Assembly (NCBI GenBank): GCA_015067435.1
Contig: SVMM01000009.1
Location: 62,001 to 126,000 of the forward strand
Length of the DNA: 64,000 bases
Reading direction: 5' to 3'
Source of the DNA: Oscillospiraceae bacterium
GTDB taxonomy: Bacteria; Bacillota; Clostridia; Oscillospirales; Oscillospiraceae
Positions within the stretch are counted from its first letter, which is position 1; every line of letters starts with the position of its first letter. The translations under genes were made by a program, and so were the position numbers. Shown one piece after another: positions 42,501-50,838 of the stretch. The notes beneath the pieces are model-generated. The model did no database searches. It was not told where the DNA came from and saw only the letters and a list, made by a program, of their open reading frames with translations.

Positions 42501-43670
42501 GTGAAGCGCATGAAGATAGCATTTCTGACAGGAACACGCGCTGATTATGGCAAACTGAAGCCGCTGATGCAGGCGTGCGAAAGCGATGCGGAAACCGAGT
42601 GCATGGTCTATGCCATCGGGATGCATCTGCTCGAAGAGTATGGCGCGACGATCAACGACATCAGAAACGATCGCTTTTCGCACTTGTATACGCCGGAACA
42701 CTACTGCCATCACGACAAGATGGAGCTGAATCTTGCCGAGACGATAGTTTCCTTTTCCTCGTTTGTCGACACGACACAGCCGGATTTGATCGTTGTCCAC
42801 GGGGATCGGGTGGAGCCGCTCGCGGGGGCAATCGTCGGCGTGATGAACAACACCTATGTCGCACACGTCGAGGGCGGGGAGGTGACGGGAACGGCGGACG
42901 AATTCATGCGACATGCTGTTACGAAGCTGAGCAACCTGCATTTTGTATCCAACGAGGAGGCGAAGCTTCGCTTGCTTCAACTGGGTGAACGCGAAGAAAC
43001 GATCTATGTGATCGGTTCCCCCGATATTGACATTATGCTATCGGATCGGTTGCCTGCGTTGGACGAGGTGAAAAAGAAACAGGGAATCCCGTTCGACCGT
43101 TACGCGATCCTTTCCTATCATCCGGTGACTACTGCGCACAGCCTTGCACGGGACGTGGAACAGCTGGTCGACGCCGTGGAGGCGTCGGGCTTGAATTATG
43201 TCGTCATTATGCCGAACGACGACAAGGGCAGTGATGTCATTCAGACAGAGCTGAAACGACTTGCATCGAATTTACGGTTCCGCTTTTTCGCCTCGATCCC
43301 CTTTGAAAGCTATCTGACGCTGCTTAGACACGCCGAGTTCATTATCGGCAATTCCAGCGCTGGCGTACGCGAGGCCTGCGTCTACGGTGTCCCAGCCATT
43401 GACGTGGGCACGCGGCAGAACAACCGCTACCACCCTGCAGCTCTGCGCAACATTCAGAAGTGCGGTGAAAACGCCGACGAGCTGTTGCGCTGCATTGCCT
43501 CCGCAGACCGACACAGGGTTGCGTCTTCCTACTTTGGCAATGGACACAGTGCGGAGCAGTTTATTCGCATTATCAAAAACATGGGGAAGATGCCGTTTCA
43601 AAAGCAGTTTGTTGATACGGCGGAAACGGCCGCGGCGATCAATAACTACATAAATGAGGTGTGTTTTTGA
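42501..43670 (+). CDS. neuC: UDP-N-acetylglucosamine 2-epimerase, hydrolysing (NeuC/LegG-like)
   Basis: A 389-residue GT-B-fold epimerase. The start MKIAFLTGTRADYGKLKPLM is the NeuC signature; VVHGDRVEPLAGAIVGVMNN, HVEGGEVTGTADEFMRHAVT and GNSSAGVREACVYGVPAIDV follow. It frees N-acetylmannosamine or its 6-deoxy-diacetamido counterpart from the UDP-sugar for NeuB. GTG 42501 or ATG 42510 may be the start. Neighbouring NeuB confirms the pathway. The CMP-transferase (NeuA) is not in the window. Confidence 0.9.
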   Translation: MKRMKIAFLTGTRADYGKLKPLMQACESDAETECMVYAIGMHLLEEYGATINDIRNDRFSHLYTPEHYCHHDKMELNLAETIVSFSSFVDTTQPDLIVVHGDRVEPLAGAIVGVMNNTYVAHVEGGEVTGTADEFMRHAVTKLSNLHFVSNEEAKLRLLQLGEREETIYVIGSPDIDIMLSDRLPALDEVKKKQGIPFDRYAILSYHPVTTAHSLARDVEQLVDAVEASGLNYVVIMPNDDKGSDVIQTELKRLASNLRFRFFASIPFESYLTLLRHAEFIIGNSSAGVREACVYGVPAIDVGTRQNNRYHPAALRNIQKCGENADELLRCIASADRHRVASSYFGNGHSAEQFIRIIKNMGKMPFQKQFVDTAETAAAINNYINEVCF

Positions 43671-44503
43671 AAACAGCTGTAATGACGGGTGCCACGGGTT
43701 TCCTTGGCGGTGCGTTGCTGCGGGAGCTGATTGCGGAAGACTGGTTTGTATATGCCCTTTGCCGCAGAGATTCCAGACGGCGGCACAGGCTTGAAGGTCT
43801 AGATCGTATTGAGATTATTGAAACGGACCTTTCCTCCGCGACAGTCGATACACGGATCACTGGTTGCGATGCATTTTTCCATCTTGCATGGGAGGGCGGA
43901 AGGAACAGCTTTGACGAGCAATTTGAGAACGTCGGTATCACACTTAACTGTCTGAGGCTTGCAGAAAAGCTGGGCGCGAAGACATTTTTGTGCACCGGAT
44001 CGCAGGCGGAATACGGTGAAACGCGAGAAATGATTACAGAAGAAACGGCAGTTAATCCATGTACCTCCTATGGAGCCGCCAAGGCAGCGGCATACTTCCT
44101 TGCAAGGGATTATGCGAAGCAGACGAACGTATCGCTGCTTTGGACGCGTGTGTTTTCTGTCTACGGTGAGCACGACAATCCAAACTCATTAATTCCATGT
44201 TTGTGCAAATCCCTGCGCAAAACCGGTTCGGCACAGCTGACGACGGATGGAACGCAGATGTGGAACTATCTTCATGAGACGGATGCCGCACGCGCGCTGC
44301 GTCTGCTTGTAGAGAGCGGTGTGGAGGGCGTGTTCAACGTGGCGAGTATGGAGAGTAGACCTCTGAGGGAATATGTTGGGATGATATCCGACCGGATTTC
44401 CTTCGGAACGGAAAAGAGCGACGTTAATCTCAATGTATCGGTGGACAAGCTACACGCTGTGATTGGCGAGTGGGAGAAAAGACAGTTTGAAATTGCAATC
44501 TGA
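43667..44503 (+). CDS. NAD-dependent epimerase/dehydratase (SDR)
   Basis: A 278-residue extended SDR. NAD-binding motif TGATGFLGGALL, then FHLAWEG, the catalytic Ser/Tyr/Lys as TGSQAEYG and SYGAAKAAA, and a sugar-binding C-terminal half (WNYLHETDAARALRLLVES). Size fits CDP-abequose/paratose synthase-type 4-ketoreductases better than CDP-glucose 4,6-dehydratase, which is about 360 residues with a GHTGFKG start; the exact substrate is unknown. The TTG at 43667, overlapping the neuC stop and 5 bases after GAGGTG, is preferred to GTG 43661. Confidence 0.75.
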   Translation: MKTAVMTGATGFLGGALLRELIAEDWFVYALCRRDSRRRHRLEGLDRIEIIETDLSSATVDTRITGCDAFFHLAWEGGRNSFDEQFENVGITLNCLRLAEKLGAKTFLCTGSQAEYGETREMITEETAVNPCTSYGAAKAAAYFLARDYAKQTNVSLLWTRVFSVYGEHDNPNSLIPCLCKSLRKTGSAQLTTDGTQMWNYLHETDAARALRLLVESGVEGVFNVASMESRPLREYVGMISDRISFGTEKSDVNLNVSVDKLHAVIGEWEKRQFEIAI

Positions 44504-44550
44504 ACGGCGCTGCTTCGCTTCAGCTGTTTTAGATGGGAAAGGAAAGGTTG

Positions 44551-45699
44551 ATGATGGACACTTCCTGTTATGAGCCTTTTCACCGACTGGTGGAGTTGCA
44601 TAAGCTGCTCGGAGACGAAAGGTCGAAGCGGCTGTTTTGGGCAAGGCTCCAATATGACACGGAGCAGGGACTCGACGAACTCATTCGACTTGTCGATGCC
44701 TCCGGGCTGCTTGACGAGGAGACGCGGGCTGAGAGAATGAGTTGGAGACGCCGCTTTGACGAAATCGCTAGGAGCGGTGGAATGGTATGCTTTTGGGGAC
44801 TTGGCTCAGTTGGGACAGTGATAGCGGAAGCCTTGGAATGCTCTGGTTTTGAAACGTATGTGTTTTGCGATACACGGAAGAGTGGCGTATACAAGGGAAA
44901 ACAGATCATTACGCCCGCAGAATTGTTTCGGAACAGCGGCAAGTATTATGTGATAGTTTCCGCCACTGGCACGGCATGTCGGGAAATAATTCAGCTTTTG
45001 CGAGAGAATCATTTCCCGGAAGGACATGTATTGGATGCATTTAATGTACCGATTCGCTCCAAAAGATACGAACCGGATTACTGCGAATTGCTACCCGATG
45101 AGTTGTCTACCGGGGCATTTGTTGATGCGGGATGCTATGATGGGGCGGATTCGATCCGCTTTGCTGCCGTATCTGGCGGCCGTTATTCCAAAATCTATGC
45201 GTTTGAGCCGGATCCGCAGAATATTGAGAAGTGCAGGCGTAATTTTCGGGAGCACGGTGTTGAGAGAGTTGAACTGTTTCAAGCCGGATTGGGAGAAAAA
45301 ACGGGCCGGGCAACGCTGGCGTCAAACGGCACGGAAACGAGCTGTTATGCGGACAACGAGCTTTCAATGCACAGCTTCGTCGCAAATCCATCCGGGGCGA
45401 AAGAGATAGAAGTTCAGACGGTTGCGTTGGACGACGCGGTGGAAGATCCGATCGGAATGATAAAAATGGACATAGAGGGGATGGAGCTTGACGCCTTGTG
45501 CGGTGCCGGGAACACGATCAAACGCGACAAACCATTTCTGGCGGTCAGCATTTATCACCGACAGGGTGATATGCTTGCAATCATGCAGTTTCTCCATGAC
45601 CTTGTGCCAGAGTATCGCTTTTGGATTCGCCACTATACGCCGACGATTTACGATACTGTCCTGTTTGCGTCGGTTGAAGCGCTGCATTGTGCGGAGTAA
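44551..45699 (+). CDS. FkbM-type methyltransferase with N-terminal Rossmann-like domain
   Basis: About 382 residues. N-terminal helices (5-60), then a nucleotide-binding-like fold (VCFWGLGSVGTVIAEALECS, TYVFCDTRKSGVYKGKQI) as found at the end of other sugar methyltransferases, then an FkbM methyltransferase: FVDAGCYDGADSIRF (SAM loop), IYAFEPDPQNIEKCRRN, VQTVALDDAV, IKMDIEGMELDALCGA. It probably O-methylates a sugar of the flagellin glycan. Start ATG 44551 or 44554 with GGAAAGG upstream; ATG 44533 lacks one. Confidence 0.8.
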   Translation: MMDTSCYEPFHRLVELHKLLGDERSKRLFWARLQYDTEQGLDELIRLVDASGLLDEETRAERMSWRRRFDEIARSGGMVCFWGLGSVGTVIAEALECSGFETYVFCDTRKSGVYKGKQIITPAELFRNSGKYYVIVSATGTACREIIQLLRENHFPEGHVLDAFNVPIRSKRYEPDYCELLPDELSTGAFVDAGCYDGADSIRFAAVSGGRYSKIYAFEPDPQNIEKCRRNFREHGVERVELFQAGLGEKTGRATLASNGTETSCYADNELSMHSFVANPSGAKEIEVQTVALDDAVEDPIGMIKMDIEGMELDALCGAGNTIKRDKPFLAVSIYHRQGDMLAIMQFLHDLVPEYRFWIRHYTPTIYDTVLFASVEALHCAE

Positions 45700-45744
45700 G
45701 ACTATGTGAGAAACACCCAAAACTGACTGATATGAGGTTGCGCA

Positions 45745-46914
45745 ATGATTCTGAGAAGAGGATGCCCTGTCTGCGGATTACAGAATATCGATAATAAACA
45801 GATTTTTGCCAGAGATTTTTCGGGGATCGCTTCGTTAATCCCATTTCGGAGCTATCAGGTTTTTGGCTGCGTGAATTGCGGCATGATTTATGCGGGAGAG
45901 CTTGAAGAAACCATGCCGATCAATGAATATTACAGAACCCTTTCCAAATACGAGAATGATCATGCCGTCGTTTCGGATTATGACGATTTTTCACATATTG
46001 CCGCAAAGTTTTTTCGGGATAGTGGAATTGCGGACGATAGCCGTATACTTGACATCGGATGCGGCGCAGGGTTTCTTTTGAATGAATTAAGCAAGCTCGG
46101 TTACAAAAATATATTTGGTCTGGAGCTGTCAAAAAAGAACTGCGAGCATGTTCAGGCGACCTATGGGATACATGTCTTTTACGGGGGAATCGGAGATGCT
46201 CCCGAACGGTTTTCGGGGCAGAAATTTGATGTGATTGTGATGAAAGGCGTTTTAGAGCATCTTTTGAATTTAAGAGAGTCAATTTCTTTTTGCGTCGAGC
46301 ACTTAACTGCGGACGGAAATTTAATAATTGCATGCCCGGATGTGGCCAACTTTCACTATTTCAGGGATTGTTTTCAGCAATTTAGCACTGAACACATCAA
46401 CTATTTCGATACAAATTCAATACAAAAGCTCTGCGAATCGTTTGGCCTGACGGTGCAGGCGAGCAAGGAAGTGGGATTTTATAAACCTGAACAACGGTCT
46501 GAATGCACCATGTGGCTTTTGGGGAGGGGGCGGCCCGTCGAGCGGCTGGAAACCGACAGCTTCGACTCTTTAAAAGAATATTTTGCTTCCTCTGCGGAAT
46601 ATGCGGAGCGGATTCGCAAGAACTGTGATGCCATGAAGTTGGATGACGGATTTTATCTGTTTGGGGGCGGAACACTTCTGGCGATGCTCTTCCAACTGAA
46701 GATACTGAGACCGGAGAAGGTCAAGGGGCTCTTTGATTCAAATGTGCATTATCAGGGCAGAAGTGCATACGGACACATAATAATGCCTCCGGATGCGCTG
46801 CGCACCATGAAGCCTGGACCGATTGTCATCGCGTCGATCGCTTCGTTTGACGCAATTGCGGCGGTCATCAGGGAGATGGGATTAGAGCGTTATATAGTGA
46901 ATATTTTTTCGTGA
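45745..46914 (+). CDS. Class I SAM methyltransferase, C-methyltransferase-like
   Basis: A 389-residue protein in the order of sugar C-methyltransferases (TylC3/NovU type): an N-terminal zinc-ribbon-like part (RRGCPVCG, FGCVNCGMIY), a SAM domain (RILDIGCGAGFLLNELSKLG, GLELSKKNCEHV, FDVIVMKGVLEHLLN) and a C-terminal Rossmann-like part (YLFGGGTLLAMLFQLK, PIVIASIASFDAIAAVI). It would methylate a keto-sugar nucleotide, fitting with the RfbF/RfbH path, or a finished glycan. AT content is higher here and in the next two genes than in the flagellins. Confidence 0.72.
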   Translation: MILRRGCPVCGLQNIDNKQIFARDFSGIASLIPFRSYQVFGCVNCGMIYAGELEETMPINEYYRTLSKYENDHAVVSDYDDFSHIAAKFFRDSGIADDSRILDIGCGAGFLLNELSKLGYKNIFGLELSKKNCEHVQATYGIHVFYGGIGDAPERFSGQKFDVIVMKGVLEHLLNLRESISFCVEHLTADGNLIIACPDVANFHYFRDCFQQFSTEHINYFDTNSIQKLCESFGLTVQASKEVGFYKPEQRSECTMWLLGRGRPVERLETDSFDSLKEYFASSAEYAERIRKNCDAMKLDDGFYLFGGGTLLAMLFQLKILRPEKVKGLFDSNVHYQGRSAYGHIIMPPDALRTMKPGPIVIASIASFDAIAAVIREMGLERYIVNIFS

Positions 46915-46932
46915 GAATGTGAGGGATTTTCC

Positions 46933-47964
46933 GTGGACGCGGTTTATCAAAATGTTATTAATTACGACAGGGCCCGATTGGAGAGCGTAGTCCCGCTGGA
47001 AACGCCGTATTCCATGTTTATCGATCCGTCGAGCCTATGCAATTTCCGCTGCGTTTTTTGCGCGATGCACGGGGGAAAAGAACCCCCGCCCTTTAAGAAG
47101 CAGCTAATGAGCTTTGAACTGTTTAAAAAAGCTGTGGATGACGTAAAACAATTTCGAAATCCCCTGAAAAAGCTGAGATTATCACACTATGGCGAGCCGC
47201 TGCTGAACCCACATTTTCCCGAAATGGCAAGTTACGCAAAAAAGGCGGGAATTGCCGAGCATATTGAAGTGGTTACAAACGGCAGCCTTTTGAATCCCGA
47301 ACTTAACAAGAGGATTGCCGATTCGGGAATTGACCGAATCAGAATCTCGGTGGAAGCGCTTGACAGCGAAGGATATCGTCGCGTTTCCGGCGTGAAGCTG
47401 GATATGGATCAGTATATCAATAACATTCGGGATTTGTATGAACGTTGCGACAAGTGTGAGATTTATTGCCGCACGGTTGATATTTCGGTTTCGACGCAAG
47501 AGGATCGCATGCGTTTTTTCGAACTGTTTCATGATGTGTGTGACAAATATTATATTGATAATGTAATCCCTTTATGGGCGGGGTTTGATGAGATCAACAA
47601 CGTAAAGGACTTTTCTGCTGCGGAGTCTGAGGCTGGGGCTCACGGTCAGGAATTGCAGGATGTGATGATCTGCCCGGTTCCCTTTTATACAATGACCGTG
47701 CACGCGGATGGCGAGGTTGGCCTTTGCTGCGCAGACTGGCGGCGAGAATTGAAATTTGGCAATATTTGCTGCGACTCTCTGAAGAATATCTGGAACAGTA
47801 AAAAAGTCAGAGATTTTTGGCTTGTTCAGGCAGAAGGAAAAAGAGACACCATTGGGGTGTGCAGAAAATGCTTGAATCCTGTTTATGATTGCCTGGATAA
47901 TCTGGATCCATATAGAGAGCAATTGGTCAGCCGATTAAAAAACGCGAACCAAACGAAATTATAA
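46933..47964 (+). CDS. Radical SAM/SPASM protein 2
   Basis: A 343-residue radical SAM enzyme: DPSSLCNFRCVFCAMHGG carries the CxxxCxxC cluster motif (about 37-44), RLSHYGEPLLNPHFPEM the SAM-binding segment, and the C-terminus has CPVPFYTMTVHADGEVGLCC, FGNICCDSLKNIWNSKK and GVCRKCLNP for SPASM clusters. Start GTG 46933 with GAGGG upstream. Closely related to the third radical SAM gene at 48067. Substrate unknown; see findings. Confidence 0.85.
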   Translation: MDAVYQNVINYDRARLESVVPLETPYSMFIDPSSLCNFRCVFCAMHGGKEPPPFKKQLMSFELFKKAVDDVKQFRNPLKKLRLSHYGEPLLNPHFPEMASYAKKAGIAEHIEVVTNGSLLNPELNKRIADSGIDRIRISVEALDSEGYRRVSGVKLDMDQYINNIRDLYERCDKCEIYCRTVDISVSTQEDRMRFFELFHDVCDKYYIDNVIPLWAGFDEINNVKDFSAAESEAGAHGQELQDVMICPVPFYTMTVHADGEVGLCCADWRRELKFGNICCDSLKNIWNSKKVRDFWLVQAEGKRDTIGVCRKCLNPVYDCLDNLDPYREQLVSRLKNANQTKL

Positions 47965-48066
47965 AAAATGTGAGAAAGATAGAATTTTTATTCACAGAGG
48001 ATTGCACAAGATATCAAGGGCTTGATGAACAACTGCTTTCAGAATTAACATGAAAAGGAGACGGTT

Positions 48067-49095
48067 ATGGCGAGAGTAATTCGAGCAACCACGGAAAAAA
48101 GGAGAATACTTGGTGAGCTGATTCCACTGTCAGTGCCGTTCACATGCAGCGTGGGCGTTACCAACGTATGCAATTTCAAATGCAAGTACTGTCCGCAGAG
48201 CGTTCGCCCTGCTGGCGTGGAAAACAGAATGATGGCTTGGGACATCTATCAGAAGCTTGTGGATGATTTGACGGAATTCCCTGAGAAGCTTAAGTTGCTT
48301 ATGCTGAGTGGCTTGGGGGAGCCGCTGTTGCATCCTCGCATTGCTGATATGGTGGCCTATGCGAAGGAAAAACAGGTTGCCGAAACGGTTCGCATTATCA
48401 CGAATGCCAGCGTGCTCACGCATGAGTTGAGCGATAAGCTGATTGACGCGGGGCTGGATCACCTAAAGGTGTCGATTCAGGGACTTGACGACGAAGGATA
48501 TCAAAGCATGAGCAGGGCACCGGTGCCTTTTGCACGGATACTGGACAACCTCGCATATTTCTTTGAGCACAAGAAGGACACGGTTGTAAATGTTAAAATT
48601 GTTTCGGACGCTTTCAAAACGTCGGGGGACGAACAGCGCTTCTATGAAATGTTCGGTGGCATTTGCGACGTAATTAACATTGAACACATATCGCAGTATC
48701 AAGAACTTGTCGACTACAGTCAATTCATGGGGGAGGAGTTCGTTTCGCAGGTGGGAAATACGGAAGGTGTAAACAGCATTTGCCAAGCGCCGTTTTACTT
48801 CTTTGCGGTATTCCCGGACGGGGAAATTGTCCCCTGCCATCACATTACATTCGATCAATATAAAATGATATCCATGGGAAACGTTGCTGATGTCAATCTC
48901 GCGCAGTGGTGGAACAGCGAACGATTTAACCGCTTTCGGCTTAAACTGCTTCGAAATGAGCGAAGCAGTATGCCTCTTTGCACTAATTGCCGCTTTTTCC
49001 AAGCGGAGTGTCATCCGGAGGACAATATCGACAATTATGCAGATCAATTGATCGAAAAGTATGAGAAAATTATAAAAGCGCAGTCGCACAGCTGA
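48067..49095 (+). CDS. Radical SAM/SPASM protein 3
   Basis: A 342-residue radical SAM enzyme with GVTNVCNFKCKYCPQSVRP (cluster motif about 36-43), MLSGLGEPLLHPRIADMVAY, and a SPASM end (SICQAPFYFFAVFPDGEIVPC, NVADVNLAQWWNSERFNRFR, PLCTNCRFFQAECHPED). AAGGAGA precedes the ATG. The nearest relatives by pattern are sugar- or peptide-modifying SPASM enzymes. A 100-base AT-rich gap separates it from protein 2. Confidence 0.85.
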   Translation: MARVIRATTEKRRILGELIPLSVPFTCSVGVTNVCNFKCKYCPQSVRPAGVENRMMAWDIYQKLVDDLTEFPEKLKLLMLSGLGEPLLHPRIADMVAYAKEKQVAETVRIITNASVLTHELSDKLIDAGLDHLKVSIQGLDDEGYQSMSRAPVPFARILDNLAYFFEHKKDTVVNVKIVSDAFKTSGDEQRFYEMFGGICDVINIEHISQYQELVDYSQFMGEEFVSQVGNTEGVNSICQAPFYFFAVFPDGEIVPCHHITFDQYKMISMGNVADVNLAQWWNSERFNRFRLKLLRNERSSMPLCTNCRFFQAECHPEDNIDNYADQLIEKYEKIIKAQSHS

Positions 49096-49137
49096 CATAA
49101 TGCAAAATGCTGCCAAATTTGGTTTAGGTATGTGAAA

Positions 49138-50829
49138 ATGATGGAAAACAAAAACCCACACACTTTTACAGAGGAAGAGGAAAGCAAGGCGCTGGACATT
49201 CTGGATTCTATCAAAACCTGCCGGGAAGCCGCTGGAATAATGCTTTCTGAGATGAATGGCAGTGATGCGGGGCGATTGGCGGAGATGGCGGAGCTTTTGG
49301 GCAAACTGCTTGCCGCGGTGGGAAAGGCGGCAGAACCGTATGCCAAGAAGCAGACGAACATAACGTTACCGCAAACAAGCCGGAGCATGCTGGAATCGCT
49401 TCAGGATATTTGCAGATGTTGGCCGGAAAGAACTGAGAGGAGCCGGATGAAGCTCCAGTTCGAATTGATTCCGACGCTGGAAGAAATGTATATGCGATTT
49501 TATTACTGGGCATATGTGGACTCGCACCCGAATCGTGAGCAGAGGTACTACAGCGAGGAGATATATGAGCTTGCGAGCAATCCTTATGCAAACGAAGCTT
49601 TGGAGACGAAGCGGTTCAAATATGACGTCAGCTTTACGGTACTGGCATACAACCATCTGGATTATACCAAAAAGTGCGTGGAAAGTCTCCTGAAGAATAT
49701 ACCGCGGGGGCTGAACTGTGAGTTAATTCTGTGGGACAACGGGTCTTCAGACGGAACGGCGGAGTATTTCGAGAGTATACAACCGACAAAACTAATAGAA
49801 TCGAGAAGCAATTGGTCAATCGGTTCCGCCCCGTCCCGCGCCATCGAAGGACGATATCATTTCGGCATCAGCAACGACGTGGTTATTCTGCCAGGCGCGA
49901 TTGAAAATATGCTCGATTGTATGAGAGCGGATGAGTCCATTGCCTGGGTGGTTCCTTCGACGCCGAATGTCAGCAATTATCAGACGATCCCGTGCAAGTA
50001 TAACAGCGAGGAGGAACTGCTTGCTTTCGCACGAAAAAACAATGTCGGTAGTGTATTTCGGCGAGAACAGCGTACGCGCCTTTGCGACCCGATCGGCCTG
50101 CAGGATACGCTGAGCTTTTACTCAAGAAAAGGCGTGTGCCACATTGGCTACCTAAACAAAGATGTGAATATGTTTCCGGATGATCGTGTGGCTCTCTTGT
50201 TTCGCCGCTCGGGGCGGAAAATGTTCCTTTCCAAGGATGCCTACTGCCACCATTTTGGCTCCGTCACGCTCAAAGACGAGATAACAAAGAAGAACGAACA
50301 GACGTTCTATAATGAAGGCCGGCGGAAGTTCCTTGACTGGTTTGGCATTGATCCATGGGGAACAGGCTTTTGCTATGCTCCGATATTTCTGGAGAGAGTT
50401 GTCGGGGAGCACAGCGGCCATGTGGAAGTGCTTGGCATCAACTGCGGTATGGGTAGCAATTCCTTAAAGATTAAGGAACAAATTAAGGAGTATTGCCACA
50501 ACACGGACTGTACATTGACGAATATCACAGATGATGGGCGTTTAATCCTCGACTTGAAGGGTGTGAGCGACGCTGCGGAAATGGTCACAAAGATCAAGGA
50601 GCTCAAGTCGCTGCTCTTTCAAAGAAGTTTTGATTACATCGTCTGGGAGACACCGTTTTTGCCACAGTATAAATTCGGTACGTTGTTGGATCTGTGTGCA
50701 GAGCACCTCGCTGAGGGCGGGATGTTGCTGATCAAAAGGAGCGAGCAGAACAGCCGCGTTTTGAATGGGGCGGAGACGGGAATGCATGAACTGGGGGACG
50801 ATTGGTTCGTTCGCCGAAAGACGTGTTGA
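49138..50829 (+). CDS. GT2 glycosyltransferase with N- and C-terminal extensions
   Basis: About 563 residues. Residues 1-155 are helical and acidic with no known domain; 160-390 form a GT-A domain (YDVSFTVLAYNHLDYTKKCV, LILWDNGSSDGTAEYF, SIGSAPSRAIEGRYHFGISN with the donor-site acid, later FPDDRVALLFRRSG and CHHFGSVT); 400-563 resemble a Rossmann or methyltransferase-like fold (VEVLGINCGMGSNSLKIKEQ, FDYIVWETPFLPQY) without a full SAM motif. GTG 49132 is possible; ATG 49138 or 49141 is preferred. It is probably another flagellin-glycan transferase. Confidence 0.75.
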   Translation: MMENKNPHTFTEEEESKALDILDSIKTCREAAGIMLSEMNGSDAGRLAEMAELLGKLLAAVGKAAEPYAKKQTNITLPQTSRSMLESLQDICRCWPERTERSRMKLQFELIPTLEEMYMRFYYWAYVDSHPNREQRYYSEEIYELASNPYANEALETKRFKYDVSFTVLAYNHLDYTKKCVESLLKNIPRGLNCELILWDNGSSDGTAEYFESIQPTKLIESRSNWSIGSAPSRAIEGRYHFGISNDVVILPGAIENMLDCMRADESIAWVVPSTPNVSNYQTIPCKYNSEEELLAFARKNNVGSVFRREQRTRLCDPIGLQDTLSFYSRKGVCHIGYLNKDVNMFPDDRVALLFRRSGRKMFLSKDAYCHHFGSVTLKDEITKKNEQTFYNEGRRKFLDWFGIDPWGTGFCYAPIFLERVVGEHSGHVEVLGINCGMGSNSLKIKEQIKEYCHNTDCTLTNITDDGRLILDLKGVSDAAEMVTKIKELKSLLFQRSFDYIVWETPFLPQYKFGTLLDLCAEHLAEGGMLLIKRSEQNSRVLNGAETGMHELGDDWFVRRKTC

Positions 50830-50838
50830 GAGGCGCCT

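Noticed and set aside
43667..44503. CDP-glucose 4,6-dehydratase (RfbG), the missing step
   Set aside because: At 278 residues it is about 80 shorter than RfbG and lacks the GHTGFKG-type start; kept as an SDR of unknown substrate.
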